64,000 bases of DNA, taken from the NCBI GenBank assembly GCA_036924285.1, contig JAYKYS010000015.1, positions 7,998,001 through 8,062,000 on the forward strand. Direction: 5' to 3'. The translations under genes and the position numbers were made by a program. The stretch is from Asterella californica. Taxonomy: Eukaryota > Streptophyta > Marchantiopsida > Marchantiales > Aytoniaceae. A model generated the notes under the pieces. The model was not told the origin of the DNA. It worked only from the letters and a program-made list of their open reading frames with translations, and did not search any database. Every line of letters begins with the position of its first letter. Position 1 is the stretch's first letter. This document shows, one piece after another, positions 34,924 through 46,302 of this stretch.

Positions 34924-35479
34924 TGTCCCGTGAGAAGGTTGAATAATGAGGACAAACGAAGCGAAACAGAAACGGATCCAAATCGAAGCATACACAGGGA
35001 AGCCCACGCAGTCTGTACAAAGAAGCCACAGTGGACTCGAAACTGTTATCTGGATGCTTAAAAAATGCAGGGTACGTGAACATCCGATACCTGCGATCTT
35101 GCAAATACATAGAGAGATGATCAGTAGAATATGAGAAAAACCTATATGGTCCAGCTAGACTGTACATCGGAGAGCAATGTAACGAGCAAGGAAAGCAAGT
35201 CTTGCTAATGCGCACAAAGTCGAACTTCACCAAGAACGGAATGATTGGTTGAGAAGAAACGAGTTCCAAATAGGTATATGCACGGCATAGTTCAATTTTC
35301 GTTTCGGAAAACGACATCATAGGTAGGTTTTTTGACAAATAGGGGAAACACGGCTCCAGAGGAGAAAAATGCAGAGAGACAAAGTTGTCCGCCTGTTCAG
35401 CAGAGCTGTCGCTCTGTTCAAGAGGCGGAGCCTCCACAGCTGACTCATCCATGTCTGGACCGACCTCCAAACCATCCAT
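34847..35479 (-). CDS. Upstream ORF1 of HUH element, copy 1
   Basis: 211 codons from ATG 35479; the open frame extends a few codons further upstream. The C-terminal half is conserved with ORF1 of copy 2: YPAFFKHP here and YPKFFQFG there, STVASLYRLRG and PTVAAIYRLKC, then a Cys-x-Cys ... Cys-x-His block (CVCFDLDP with FVCPHY here; CICEDIDP with FACKHH there) that could bind zinc. The last 77 nt overlap ORF2 in the +1 frame. No known family is recognised. It could be a separate protein or the N-terminal part of a frameshifted fusion with ORF2. Confidence 0.6.
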   Translation of the reverse strand: MDGLEVGPDMDESAVEAPPLEQSDSSAEQADNFVSLHFSPLEPCFPYLSKNLPMMSFSETKIELCRAYTYLELVSSQPIIPFLVKFDFVRISKTCFPCSLHCSPMYSLAGPYRFFSYSTDHLSMYLQDRRYRMFTYPAFFKHPDNSFESTVASLYRLRGLPCVCFDLDPFLFRFVCPHYSTFSRDNVFEEGSESKETDIGSVRDSVQDGL

Positions 35480-35502
35480 ACAGACCGAATGCAAGAGAGA
35501 AA

Positions 35503-35700
35503 TGCCGAATACTTATCTTCTAGTCCGTTGCAAGACGTTCAGGCCATCTCGTAAAACTCCTTGGGTCGATAGCAGCCAACGTCCACCACGTTACGACCGC
35601 AAAGGCAGGAAAAATATGAGAGACAAACATCGAATATTTATCTTCTAGCCCGCTGCAGGACGTCGAGCCCATTCCGGAAAACTCCTCGAGTTCACAGGAG
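35503..35700 (-). repeat. Tandem repeat upstream of copy 1, unit about 118 bp
   Basis: 'cgaata.ttatcttctag.ccg.tgca.gacgt' starts near 35508 and again near 35627, and both continue into 'aaaactcct..g' and end near 'aacgt'. The repeat lies just before ORF1 of copy 1 on its minus strand, so it would be in the leader or promoter of the element. Confidence 0.7.
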
Positions 35701-35875
35701 GTAACGTACACCTCGTCAAACGTAGCAAAAAATCAGTACTCTCCCCCGAACAAGACGACAACGACAAGGCCACCACGACTCCGACGACACGGCACTAATG
35801 CCCAATCCGCGAAGCAGCCTTCCCTGCCCGAATGACAAAACGATACAAGAATACCAAACATCGACAGCAAAGACA

Positions 35876-36130
35876 ACACCGCACGGTTCCAAAATCGAGT
35901 CTACTGCAAGGAACGACGAACGCTGCGCGCAATCTGTGCCACCCGCACGAAGATGAGAGACAAAAGCACTTATCGAGAGTTATCCAACACCGAACCATGA
36001 AGGACAGCAACGATAACAAGACCGCACGGTTCGAAAATTGACTCTACTACACGGAACGAAGAACGCCGCGCGAAGATGACAGAGAAAAGCTGTGTACCGA
36101 GACTCGTCCAACACCGAATCACGAACGCCG
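35876..36130. repeat. Tandem repeat in the divergent interval, unit about 145 bp
   Basis: 'cgcacggttc.aaaat.ga.tctact' near 35880 recurs near 36023. Both are followed by 'ggaacga.gaacgc.gcgcg', 'gaagatga.agagaaa' and 'tccaacaccgaa'. It lies between the two HUH-element copies, on the side of copy 1. Confidence 0.7.
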
Positions 36131-36870
36131 CGTTTGGGAACAACAAACTCGCCTACCGACGTCAGAGAAAATTTAAGTTATCTTCGTCTCCTATACCTAA
36201 ACTTCTCTCTACCCGCGCTAGAAGTTGCACGTCTATCACCCGCCCAATCCCTCATTCGAATTTCGCGTCCCGAAACCCTAGCTTGTCTTCTTCCTCGTCT
36301 CTGCCGTTTCGACCGTTTGATGTATATTAGCTCAGTAAGCTCGAGTTCCCATTAACAAAATGATCGGTCTTAGTTCTTTACAAAGACCAGTTAATCTCAG
36401 TCTTGAATGGATTTTTTGATAGGACAATATCTCCAACAAATAGTCACTAAAGGATCATTAACAAAATCATGTAAAAGTATCGTCCTAGAGATAAAAACAA
36501 CTTATCATAGTCTCACATAACTATTCTTTGTCAGAAAAGACTGATTGAAGTTCCGTCTTTCTGAAAGACCGATTTAAAAGTATGTCTTAAAACTGGTCAC
36601 TTGTCCATGACACAAAGTACTCAATATCCTGCTCCACGGCCTTGTACCAGGGAACTGGTGGGGTTTCAAGAATCGAGAAAAAATCATCAACAGACATTGG
36701 CTACCGTGCATTTAGGAGTAACGGCAAGGTTTTCGCTGGTTTTTTCTTAGCGAAGGGCACGGCGGCACGTCGTCTTCGTCTACTTGCCTACTACATGCCT
36801 ACTGCTTGCCTACCACGATAGCCAACGGTTCAATTCGGCTGCTCGCCTAAACTGCTGTAACTTCGCTGCT
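36130..36870. other. Spacer between the two HUH-element copies
   Basis: An AT-rich segment (36350-36600) without coding potential, flanked by GC-richer leader-like DNA on both sides. No terminal inverted repeat joining the two copies was seen by eye. Confidence 0.4.
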
Positions 36871-37051
36871 TACCGCCGTTTAGCCATTTCGCCGCTGCGG
36901 AAGTATCGTTCGCGTGTGTCACTCGCTTCCGCTACTTCGCTAACGTAACTTACCATTTCTAACGCCGCTGCCGAACTAGTTGCCACCATCGCCTTGCCGC
37001 CGTTTAGCCGCTACAGAACTGCCCTTCGCGTTACCACTCGCTTCCGCACTC
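36870..37051. repeat. Tandem repeat upstream of copy 2, unit about 123 bp
   Basis: 'cttaccgccgtttagcc' (about 36870) recurs as 'cttgccgccgtttagcc' (about 36993), and both continue to 'cactcgcttccgc' (about 36923 and 37040). It lies in the leader of copy 2, mirroring the leader repeats of copy 1. Confidence 0.65.
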
Positions 37052-37462
37052 TGATCGGGTTACCGCTCGTTTCGTCATTGCCTTGTGTTTGCTCGTCTCG
37101 TACTGAGATATGAGTTCCGTGCAATTTGCTTTTGCTGCTGTCGTAGTCAGAAGCAAGTTCATGCTCGTTGTCGTCTCGTCTCGTCTCGCTTCTTTCTTGT
37201 TTCGTCGGTCGTTGTTTCTTGCTGTCTTTCGAGGATATACCGACCGTGCGAGCGACAACTCTTCTTTTTCTCGACCGCACGGAATGGGACAAACGATCAC
37301 GATGGGAGAACCATTCCGCGAGAAGACGCTGGGCTATCTGTATGGACCTCTCTCCAGTAATGCATACATGCAGTGTTTGCCGCCGAACTGCTCCGGCTGC
37401 GACCGATCCCCAGGGAAGTTACTTTTCTTTCGCTTGCATTCTTTCTCTCTTACTCGTTTCAG

Positions 37463-38178
37463 TCATGTCACAGGCAGCTTCTGCCAAATCTGACAAGAAT
37501 GACTGTGTTTTTTTGGATGATGAAATTCTCGCTGATGATGACCTTCTTGTTTTTGTTCCCGCTACGCTCCCTCAAGCCGTAACCTCTGTCGATTTCTCCT
37601 TGGACTTCTTTCAAGCTGTTTGCTGTCACGATCCGTCTTGTACTGTACATCGCTTTCGAAGACCCGCTACTTTGTCTCTTTATCCTCTGTATTCTGCTAC
37701 AGTTTTGTCTTTCTCCGATGTACAACTTTATAAGAACCGATCTTACATATATGTAGATTTGGATTTCGAGCATGTTCCACCAGAGTTCTTGCTCGATGAC
37801 CTGAACTATGTGCTTATTGTCAATTCATTTCCGATTCCAGCCAGTTACCTACAGGCCGTCCTTGGACCCTTCCACTATATCAACTCCGAAGGAGCTTGGA
37901 TTACCTTACGTGACTGCAGATCCAGATTCTTTTCTTATCCAAAGTTTTTTCAGTTCGGTGTCGATCCGCATCTTCTGAAACCTACCGTAGCTGCAATCTA
38001 CCGTCTAAAATGTGTCCACTGTATCTGTGAAGACATAGATCCTCCACTTTTCAACTTCGCTTGCAAGCACCATCCGCTTCTGAGCCATGCTACTGAGAAG
38101 GACAGCGAGGGCAAAGCGCGTACCTGTCCCGCCTCTAGCGGCAGAGACGCGTTGGGTATCGGTACCAAAACTACTTGA
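37463..38178 (+). CDS. Upstream ORF1 of HUH element, copy 2
   Basis: 239 codons if started at the ATG at 37463 (MSQAASAKSDKND); the same frame is open further upstream to about 37168, where translation looks less protein-like. The N-terminal part is acidic. The C-terminal half matches ORF1 of copy 1 in order, including YPKFFQFG, PTVAAIYRLKC and the Cys-x-Cys ... Cys-x-His block (CICEDIDP, FACKHH). The last 92 nt overlap the start of the Rep ORF in the +1 frame, exactly as in copy 1. Conservation in both copies despite clear divergence suggests past selection on the protein. No known family is recognised. Confidence 0.6.
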
Positions 38179-39148
38179 AGTTTCTGTTACTGTTAATTGC
38201 ACTGGTGCTGATCTAGACATCGGGAAATGCTGGTCTCTTTTGTGTTCTTTTCTTCACAGTGAGTGCACCGGTGGCCTCTTGTCGATTGAAAGAGGAGGCA
38301 GTCTTTTGCACTTGCATGTGCAGGGCGTGCTTTCACTTGAGGCTACTAACTAGCAGTCTTCAAGTCAAGCAACGTATTGTCACTGTTCTTGGCTAGAAGA
38401 GAACCGATAGGCCTCTCGGAGAGGAAGTTTGTGTTAAACAGCTAACGAACAGAGGCCTCCATACCTTCACGGGTATGGTTGGCTACTGTATGAAAGACAA
38501 GGCTGTGGCGCACCATCAGTGCAGCATGAAGAACATCACTAACACTATGTTGGAAGACGGTGAGGAACTTTTTTCTCTCTTAGGTGCTGTAGATACTAAA
38601 AATAGAGTTGAACTCAATTACACCAACATCCTTCAGAGGGCCTTGCAGTTTAACAAATTCCGCAGCAAGCATCCACTAGGTACTACTTTGAGGACCTGCT
38701 TGAGGTCCATGATCAGGTCTGGTAAGTACACTCCTTCCTGTCGCTGGCTCATGACGTGTGGTATTCAGAAGACACGCAGTGATTCGTTGTGGAAGACAAT
38801 TGTTCGGTCCGAAACCGTCACTATTGCAGATATTGATAATGTCTTCTTTGCGCAAACACGCGCGCGCTACTTTACTATGGAGCAACCGGACTCGGACTTG
38901 CTAGATGAAGAAGAGTTTATTTTGGCCGCTTCGCCTGCAACTCCCAGACCCAGAACGATCTCCAACTTTCAGAATGTTGACGCTCTACCTGAATACATGC
39001 CAATCTGCAGCGCGTTGAAACGCAGCAGACTTCACAAAGGTGACCTTTCCATTTTCTTTCCCTTTTCTGTCTTTGTTTTCACTGATATCCTTGTTTTCAT
39101 CATTCCTTCTCTTCTGCAGGCATTGCTGAAGTGCAAGCGAGTTCATAA
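38087..39148 (+). pseudogene. HUH-motif Rep-like transposase candidate, copy 2 (broken)
   Basis: Starts at ATG 38087 (MLLRRTARAKR) and keeps the HUH block ERGGSLLHLHVQ. The frame then breaks: it stops at 38351-38353, and homology to copy 1 continues in the next frame from about 38354, where a TAG replaces the conserved Trp of LGW (about 38393). From 38475 the frame is open again, with GYCMKDK (the Tyr of the presumed catalytic motif) and a long stretch close to copy 1 (DTKNRVEL, NILQRALQFN, SKHPLGTT). A probable intron runs from 39040 (GT) to 39119 (AG after a pyrimidine tract), leading to a short last exon with a stop at 39146-39148. It is dead as a single protein, but recently so. Same family caveats as copy 1. 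Confidence 0.65.
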
Positions 39149-39451
39149 CCGAGAGCTGAGGAGTACATGTGAGAATAGTTGTCGGCTTCACAGGTGCACG
39201 CCTTCGACTTACGCTACGTTTTAGCTCCACCTATGGCTTGTACATTTAGCAATAAAGTATCGTCACGGTATCTTTCTTTCCTCTTTCTGTCTTTTTTTTA
39301 ACGTTGTTTCGCTTCGTTGTCTTTTGCAGGCATCGCTGGACTGCACCCGACTTCATAACCGGGACTTCGCGACTACATGTGAAAGTGGATGGCGGCTTCG
39401 CAGCGGACCTCCACGCCTTACGCTACATTTTAGCTTAAGCTATAGCTTGTA
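39120..39451 (+). repeat. Duplicated 3' terminal exon of HUH element copy 2
   Basis: 39120-39245 and 39330-39451 are diverged copies (offset 210 bp) sharing 'gcat.gctg.a.tgca', 'ttcataaccg', 'acatgtga.a', 'cggcttc' and 'acgctac.ttttagct'. Each is preceded by a pyrimidine-rich tract ending in TGCAG. Spliced to the donor at 39040, the first gives the tail GIAEVQASS-stop and the second GIAGLHPTS-stop, with the same length and stop position. Confidence 0.6.
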
Positions 39452-40848
39452 CATATCGGAAGTGTAGATGTCTGATACGAGTATCATTCATGTTTATATT
39501 TTGACTTATCACCTCAAGTATGCGCTCAGCAAACGTCTAAACGCATACCTCAGCTGATCAGGCCATTTGTTTCTTGGCTTATGGCCTTGTAGCTTTGCTT
39601 GTATCAGTAGCGATAGAGATTGAATTGAGATTATAGGCACCGCTATCTCCATCCCGTCCGTACAGGACCATATCGAAAATGTGAGATTTTCTTAAGAAAT
39701 AAAGTTCTCATGGGCTCTCCGAAGTCTTTTTCCATTTTGCACGACAGTTCTCCTACCAAAATTATGTATGTCCGTTTCTGTCACTACAAGTTCACGGCCC
39801 ACGAGAAAAATTTTCAAGAAGAAAGGCTAAGCTCACTGCTTAAGAGAAAAATTTTCAAGAAGAATCTCAAAAAAAACCCTCGGTTCCTCCTGGAATACCC
39901 AAACCGTGAGGCGAAGGAAGGAAAAAAACATTATTTATTGCCGCGCCCTCAGTCGGAACTGAACTGTACATGAGGTGAATATCCTCTGTTGAGAAGGGTT
40001 ACATTAGGGGTTGTTATTTCTAGCTTTCAGATAGAATCGTAGTGCCCTTAGGTTATATGTTCGGACTCATATTTCTTCTTTCACGAGTTATGTAAAGTTA
40101 TAACGAGCTATGTCCACGGAAAAGAAGCTGAAGCCGGAAAGACACGGACACTACCTGCGGCGTGCTTTCACGACAACCGCTATACCTAACCCACATGTTT
40201 AACCCGCAGACATCGTCCGACGTGGTCGCCAGTGATGAAAAAAAGTCTGTGGAAAATAAATGACACCCACTATTATGCATGACATCTTCTTTTACATGAA
40301 AAATAGATCGTAGTGGAATTGTTATAATAAATTTCATATGGATGAGAAAATATGCATCCAAAGTGAATTCCTCAAGGAGAAAACCGAAGTGAGAAATGCG
40401 AAGTCCAAGTCAATTTTAGCTTAATAATTATTGATAGCACCGTAATCCATATACAATAATTATCTTATAATTATGAAGAATCAACAAAGAATATCATGCA
40501 AGTGCTAAAAGTGAGCACTCATGAATATGCATAGCAGTGGCGGTTCCGGCCAAGGAGCGGAAACGGACAAACGGGAAAACCGAGATGTAAATATACATCC
40601 CCCGATGAACTCTGGGAACTTTGAGAACTCTGCTCGTTTAGTGTTATTTAGAAAATATATAAGTGTTAAGTGGAAAATATATACTAAGTAAATATAAAAA
40701 TTAAAAATTTTATAGACGTTATATGTTAGTCTATGCTTGGAAACACGGAGAAGCCAGGAGATAACCAAGTAATGCCTCGACTCTCGTGCTTCAGAAGGTA
40801 CAAGACCGGAGAACTGTACTGACAATTACATTAATGAGGCGTGAGATG

Positions 40849-41045
40849 TTTAATTTATACTTAACCCTTCTTGCAGGAATGGTTAGATATAAATTAAATG
40901 ATTATTCCCCTTCTTCCGAACTTGGAAGAGGGTGAATATGCATGCAATCTGAAGATTCTCCATTCTTCGATGGAGGAGGTAAATATTCAGAGGTTTAATT
41001 TATTACTTAGCTCTTTCGGCAGTAAGGGTTAGATAATAAATTAAA
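40849..41045. repeat. Double-hairpin module, inverted dimer
   Basis: Hairpin 1 (40849-40898) pairs tttaatttatacttaacc with ggttagatataaattaaa. Hairpin 2 (about 40902-40940) pairs tattccccttcttcc with ggaagagggtgaata. A second, weaker hairpin 2 (about 40955-40983) and a second hairpin 1 (40994-41045) follow in reversed order. The whole is thus hairpin 1, hairpin 2, hairpin 2, hairpin 1. Confidence 0.65.
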
Positions 41046-42849
41046 TTTACAATATATTAATATATAAATTATTTCAAGTTCTCACACTTGTATCTTTAGC
41101 AGCACGGCAGTCTACTCATACCTTATGGTTTATATCAGGATCTCCTCGCGTTTCCAATCATAGATTAACAGTTAATATTTATAAAATATTTTCATTCGCT
41201 TGGATATGATTTTAATTTAACGCTTACATATTTCCCCGGTAACAGCCAGCGAGCAAACGTTCTCAGAAGTTCATGGAGCATGCTTAATAATTATTCATCA
41301 TAAACTATTTTAATATGTTAAGAAGAAGAATGAAGTTTTAGTCAATTCAAGCATTTATGAACAGGAGAAGCTTAACTAAACACTTCTCTTTAGTTAGACT
41401 AGGTTAGACGGACACTTCTCGTTCATTCTTTCTTGGGACACCGAAGATTGGTGTCTCAAGTGATTTATCCTACCGTCTTCTGAGAGAAATGTCGTGAGTT
41501 CAATCCCTTGCGAGCATGGTTGGAGGTGCATGCTGCTGCAAATTATTAATAAAATTTCTGGTCCGAGTCCTGCTGTGGTGAGCTCACATGGAACAGTCTC
41601 ATGGTCCTCAAAGACCCCAAGGGATAGGTATTATCATTTATCATTTATAATCTGATCTTTTGCTCCTAGTACTCTCTTCAGACGTAGCTGCAAGATGCAA
41701 GGAGTTAAATAATCTATGAACGGACGTTCTCAATCCAACATAAATCCTTGTCCATGTAGGAATGATTATTTTCCTATTTACGATAACATATTTTCTTGAA
41801 AAAATGAACAAATACAACCAAATTGTTGACATTTTCTGGAGTTGGTTTTTTGTAGATAAAATATCATGCATTTCCATCTCAACTGGGAGATGTAGTATAC
41901 CAGACATCCATATTTATTCGCGATAAGTGATGGCTTAAACCACCAGTTCCACTATAAAAGGAGCATTGTTTTTTTCTACCTTCGTACTTTAGGTTACAAG
42001 AAAGGTTCTCTTTTTCTTCAAGAATCTATACAACTTTTAACTACAAAGGTCTCAGTCATTTCTGACGGTACTGAATGGAAACAAATCACGAAGTGCAAAG
42101 CTTGTGAATAGCTTTCAACTCCATCTTCGTTCTTCTGATTTTATGAAAACAAGGTGATGCGTTTGCGATGGAATTGCAGGGATATGCATTTGAGATTTAT
42201 CCTATCTAACTGTTTTTTTCTTTCTTTAATTTTCATTTAATAGGATAAATACACTCAAAAACTTATTTTTTGTTTTGGGATTCACAATTGAGAGATAGAT
42301 ATGAGAAAGTGCAAACTAGTTTAGATGTACAACAGACTATATTAGATGGATTCGTAGTCTAAATGTAAATATACTATATTAAACCCTAGATGTAAGTTTA
42401 AAAGAGAAGAAACAGTATGTTTTTCTTCTCTGTTTACTTTAAGTTACAAAAAGATATTTTTTGTTCGAACCTCTAAATGTTGTTTAATTATTTTCAATGG
42501 ATGTTGAATAATTAATTTTGAATTTAATCACATATTAAATAGTAATGTGAAGGCTCTGATATTATTAATTTAACAGATTTGGTTCTTGTTCTTTAGGTAT
42601 AAGTGTTCAGTTTTTTGGTCATTAGATAGTGAATCTGTGGAATGAAATCCTCCAATTTACAAGGCATATAACAGGGCACTTGGGTTTTACCGAAAGTCTC
42701 GTTTGAATGGAAACGATAAAAACCACTCACCTCCTGTTTCGCTTCTTGTCGTCTTCTCATTTCAGCAAAATCAACGATTAGCTATGCAAATGCATAAAAA
42801 ATTGAGAAAAACAATTTCATGTTAATGGAATCATCTCTCATCCTCTTTG

Positions 42850-42946
42850 CATATTTATCTTTTCTAAGTTAAGAAGAGAAAAATATGTAAAGAGTTCTAA
42901 TTTATATTTTAACTCTTTCTCTTAGAACGGTTAGGTTATAAATTAA
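42850..42946 (-). repeat. Double-hairpin module, reversed copy
   Basis: Hairpin 2 type (42850-42887, catatttatcttttct paired with agaagagaaaaatatg) is followed by hairpin 1 type (42897-42946, taatttatattttaac paired with ggttaggttataaatta). On the minus strand the order matches the copies at 20610 and 40849. Confidence 0.6.
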
Positions 42947-45314
42947 AGCTTTCAAATTAAAAATACCTTTACTCTTGATCTTTATATCCAAGACGGTTCT
43001 GTTTGCATGATCACTTATGGTTTTTATAGTGAATATGTGTAATGAAGATACCAAGTGTAATCTAAATTTAATGATCTGATTTTAACATTTTGAATTTAGT
43101 GAAGTTTGACACAACTCTGTCCTGCAGTGACTTTATGTTTTACACTAAATTTACTTTAAATAAAACTTGGACACAAATAAGGATTTGGAAACCCTGTCCA
43201 GCAGTATTTTTCACGTAACACTTATTTTATATTAATTTTATATTAAATTATTTTTGAAGACTGTTGTCAATCAATTATCGATGATTATTTTAGTTTTCTA
43301 TTAAAAGTTTGTCTTTCTCCTCTTTCATCTTATGAGTAAAATTTTGATGCATATTTATCTGTGTTCCATGATCGTGAACTCAAGAAATGAGAAGTTCTCG
43401 AGGGCTTGGAGCTCTTATAGTGGAACTGGGGTTTAACATACCAACCCGGATTATGTTTAGAATACCCATGTTGATGATGTTTTGATTGGTGGGTGAACTG
43501 ATTGGATTGATTGATGAATTCTTTTAAAGTAAAGATTCCGAAGATCAATTCCGACTTCAAACAAGGATCGGAACTCGTAAAAAGTCGAGATCGAGTGGAT
43601 CCTAACTTAATAAAACTTAAAAGGGGATAAAAGCTTGAGATACTATCTTACCTAAAGATAAGTGCTAGTTCTGACTATTAAACGATACCCTTAAGGCGTG
43701 TATGCTAGATGTTCGTCTTTTACTAATAATATTGCAGGTACACACATCACAGCAGAACGTAAGGAAGAGCACAAAAGAGCTTTGTTTAGAAAGGGAGTGG
43801 AAACGATCTTTTGAGATCGTCAGCAGCTTACACGAATGCACAGCGAAGAGGAAATAGGAAGACGTCTTTATGTGTCCTCCAAGCAAGCTAGAGACAGATG
43901 TGGGATCTTTCTTGCTTACCTCTCCGTCTTCGATGACCAGAATCCGGCAACTCAACAAAGTTCTCCTTTATTTACACCTCTGAAAACTTCTCCTCCCAGT
44001 AAAGCAAATATTCGGAGGGACAAATAGTTGGTGCAATGCGTTCCGCTGTCTGCTGTTTCGTTCATTGACATAGTAATGACCGAATGAATGACGTCTCCTT
44101 CCTGTCTAGATCGCCACATGCTCTCCTTTTGATCCTCCTCGTGTGTTCCTGTACGAGTCTTGATACAAGTGCCACAGGTTGGATCTCATGCACCCCCCTG
44201 CTCTTCCTCGTTGGTTCGAACCTGTGCGCTTCTACAACACATGCACTCCACATTCGTTAATTGCACTCACCGTCCGTTATGATCACATGTTCTATAGTCA
44301 CATTTTCCCCACGCGAACGGTACGTTTCTGTGCAAATCTCTCCCGCTATGATCAACTTCTTTACCTCACACACGATATAAACATCTGTACGTGCAGAAGT
44401 TTACAGCAGAAGGATGTCATCATAACTGTTAGCCTAAGAAGCATGCACTTCACACAAAAGACACCCTCTCTTGGAAAGTCGATCGCAGAGTTCAGTCAAG
44501 AGTTTAGGATCTTTCAAAGAAAGTGTTCAGGACCAAAACAGCTCTCTGGGTGGGTGCCTATAGAGCTGATGTGTACAATCATCGATCGTAAATGATCAAA
44601 ACTCCATAATACAAGAAAATTAATCCTGCGAATTCTGTATACTATGCGAAGAGGCAAAAGTTTAATCCTACATCAGGAAAGATTAATTTCCCAACTCCTT
44701 CAATCTAAACGGTAGTTATCGGTGAACAAATAGCCGTGTCAAAGCTATAATCTTTTGGAAATATTCTTGGCTCGTGTATGCGTATGTTACAGACTTCCGC
44801 CAAGAAGTCCTGGATGTCTTTTGCGGTTACCGGTTACCGGAGCTGCTCATAGGAAAATGTCGTTGAAATCTATTATTGTTTCTTAATCTGATTCGATCAT
44901 AAGTTTTGGAGTAAGGGAGTTTAGGACTTAAAAAGTTTACTCTAAATTTTAGATTTTTTATTTAAACTTAAAATATCTTTATCAATTCATAAGTACGACC
45001 GTAAAGTTATTCATTGCTCTATACCAAATTATCTTTCGGTAAACTATGGCCTTTCTCCCTCTAGAAGTTAAAAATACTTCTGTTTTAGCTTTGACACGCA
45101 CTAATGTACACTGGTGCTTTAGTATCTGCGTCGAGAGGCGGGTGAGTTTTTAAGGTGAAGAAGAAGAATTTATAGTATCAAAATCAACCTTTAATTAAAC
45201 CCGGACGTCATGATTTCTCATGGTTAGTCCATTTTTCTCTTTTCTTTCTTTTGTTTATGTACAGACTGTATAGAAGATGCATACGTTTATTAAGATATAG
45301 ACTACACAAGGGTA

Positions 45315-46252
45315 TGTAACACAATTTTTATTTTTTTTAACCTCGACCTTGAGCAGTGATTAACATGCACATGGCGAGGGCTGCTGGGTCCCGCTGCTGC
45401 ATTACACGTTCACCAGCTATCGATACAAAAAGAGAGGTGTGAACCCTAAAAGAGTCAGTTTTCAGTATACCAGTAGAGGAAGAGCTGTGAGAAATGGAGG
45501 TTAGGGAAAGCAGAGGAAGACCAGACTAAGAGTTGAAGCTGCTAGAGAGAGACTAGTCCAGAATTGGATCAACAGGATTTTGACAGTAGATGTGAGAAGT
45601 TAAGCCTGCTAAATCAAAAGCACTTTCAAGAGATATTTCAGTGAGACCTGAAGGAAATTTAGTTCTTTGGAGAAATTTATGCATGAGAGTCTAACGTCCG
45701 GATTACGGATTGAGGAGCCAGATAATTTGTCAGCTCAAGAGTCTTCTGCGACATATGTCAGCAAATAAATGCCGATTAATACTTTAGCTCTTGATTTTAT
45801 CATTTGTGTGAGAATAAAGCTTGGATTGGTGTGCTGAAGTGGAATTACAAGTGCATGGTGTGGAATTCGCTATGTTCTCTTGCAATTATCATGTTTTCTG
45901 TTTCCAGACGACTGTTGGAGGTTATAGTTTAGCCAATAGCTTCCTTTGATCTCTGCATTCTGACTTTTTCACCAGTAGCGGAAGCACTGTCCAAATATCC
46001 TCTAATCCTCGGCCAGAGCAGTTCCATTTGCATTCTCAGATCCCAGAAGGAATCGAGACTCATAGTAGACTGATCAGTTCTCTTAAAACGGTTGAGCAGT
46101 TACCAAGCTTCTGGTGTTGACTAAAAGAAGGTTAAATGAAATGGATCTGAAGACAAAAATAACGTATATAGGTTTTCAAGGAGTTTCACGTTAGGTGCCT
46201 AATTGGTTGGAGACAAAAGATTCGATTCTGAAATCTGCAGTCGAACGTTACA
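45315..46252 (+). repeat. 5' LTR of the chromovirus
   Basis: Starts TGTAAC and ends CA just before the primer-binding site. It shares with 50783-51729 many blocks, for example 'tgattaacatgcac.tgg.gagggctg', 'aaagcttggattggtgtgctgaagtgg' in parts, and 'gacgac(t/a)(g/t)ttggaggttatagttta'. Confidence 0.8.
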
Positions 46253-46253
46253 G

Positions 46254-46267
46254 TTGATATTAGAGCA
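46254..46267 (+). other. Primer-binding site (tRNA-Met-like, mutated)
   Basis: ttgatattagagca resembles the plant LTR element site TGGTATCAGAGC, which pairs with the 3' end of initiator tRNA-Met, with several C-to-T and G-to-A type differences. It lies directly after the 5' LTR. Confidence 0.6.
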
Positions 46268-46302
46268 GGTTCAAGATCAATCTTTGCTGAACACCATTGT
46301 CA

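Larger units (their letters stand above)
39460..45314. other. AT-rich, gene-free DNA with repeat modules
   Basis: No gene is supported. The stretch holds double-hairpin modules at 40849-41045 and 42850-42946 and one member of a dispersed repeat at about 40590-40690. Open frames at 43836-44027 and 44179-44595 have no recognisable motifs and lie in low-complexity DNA. Confidence 0.45.

Noticed and set aside
34000..39148. Endogenous geminivirus or other CRESS virus insertion
   Set aside because: No helicase domain, no capsid gene, and an extra conserved ORF1; a transposon explains the pair better.
41455..41540. Possible tRNA or SINE (B-box-like gagttcaatccc)
   Set aside because: No A-box at the right distance and no foldable cloverleaf by eye.
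43560..43740. Organelle-like or rRNA-like fragment
   Set aside because: The words looked suggestive, but no alignment to a known organelle or rRNA gene could be supported by eye.
44179..44595. 138-codon plus-strand frame
   Set aside because: No motif, and no sign of a paired exon or homologous copy in the window.
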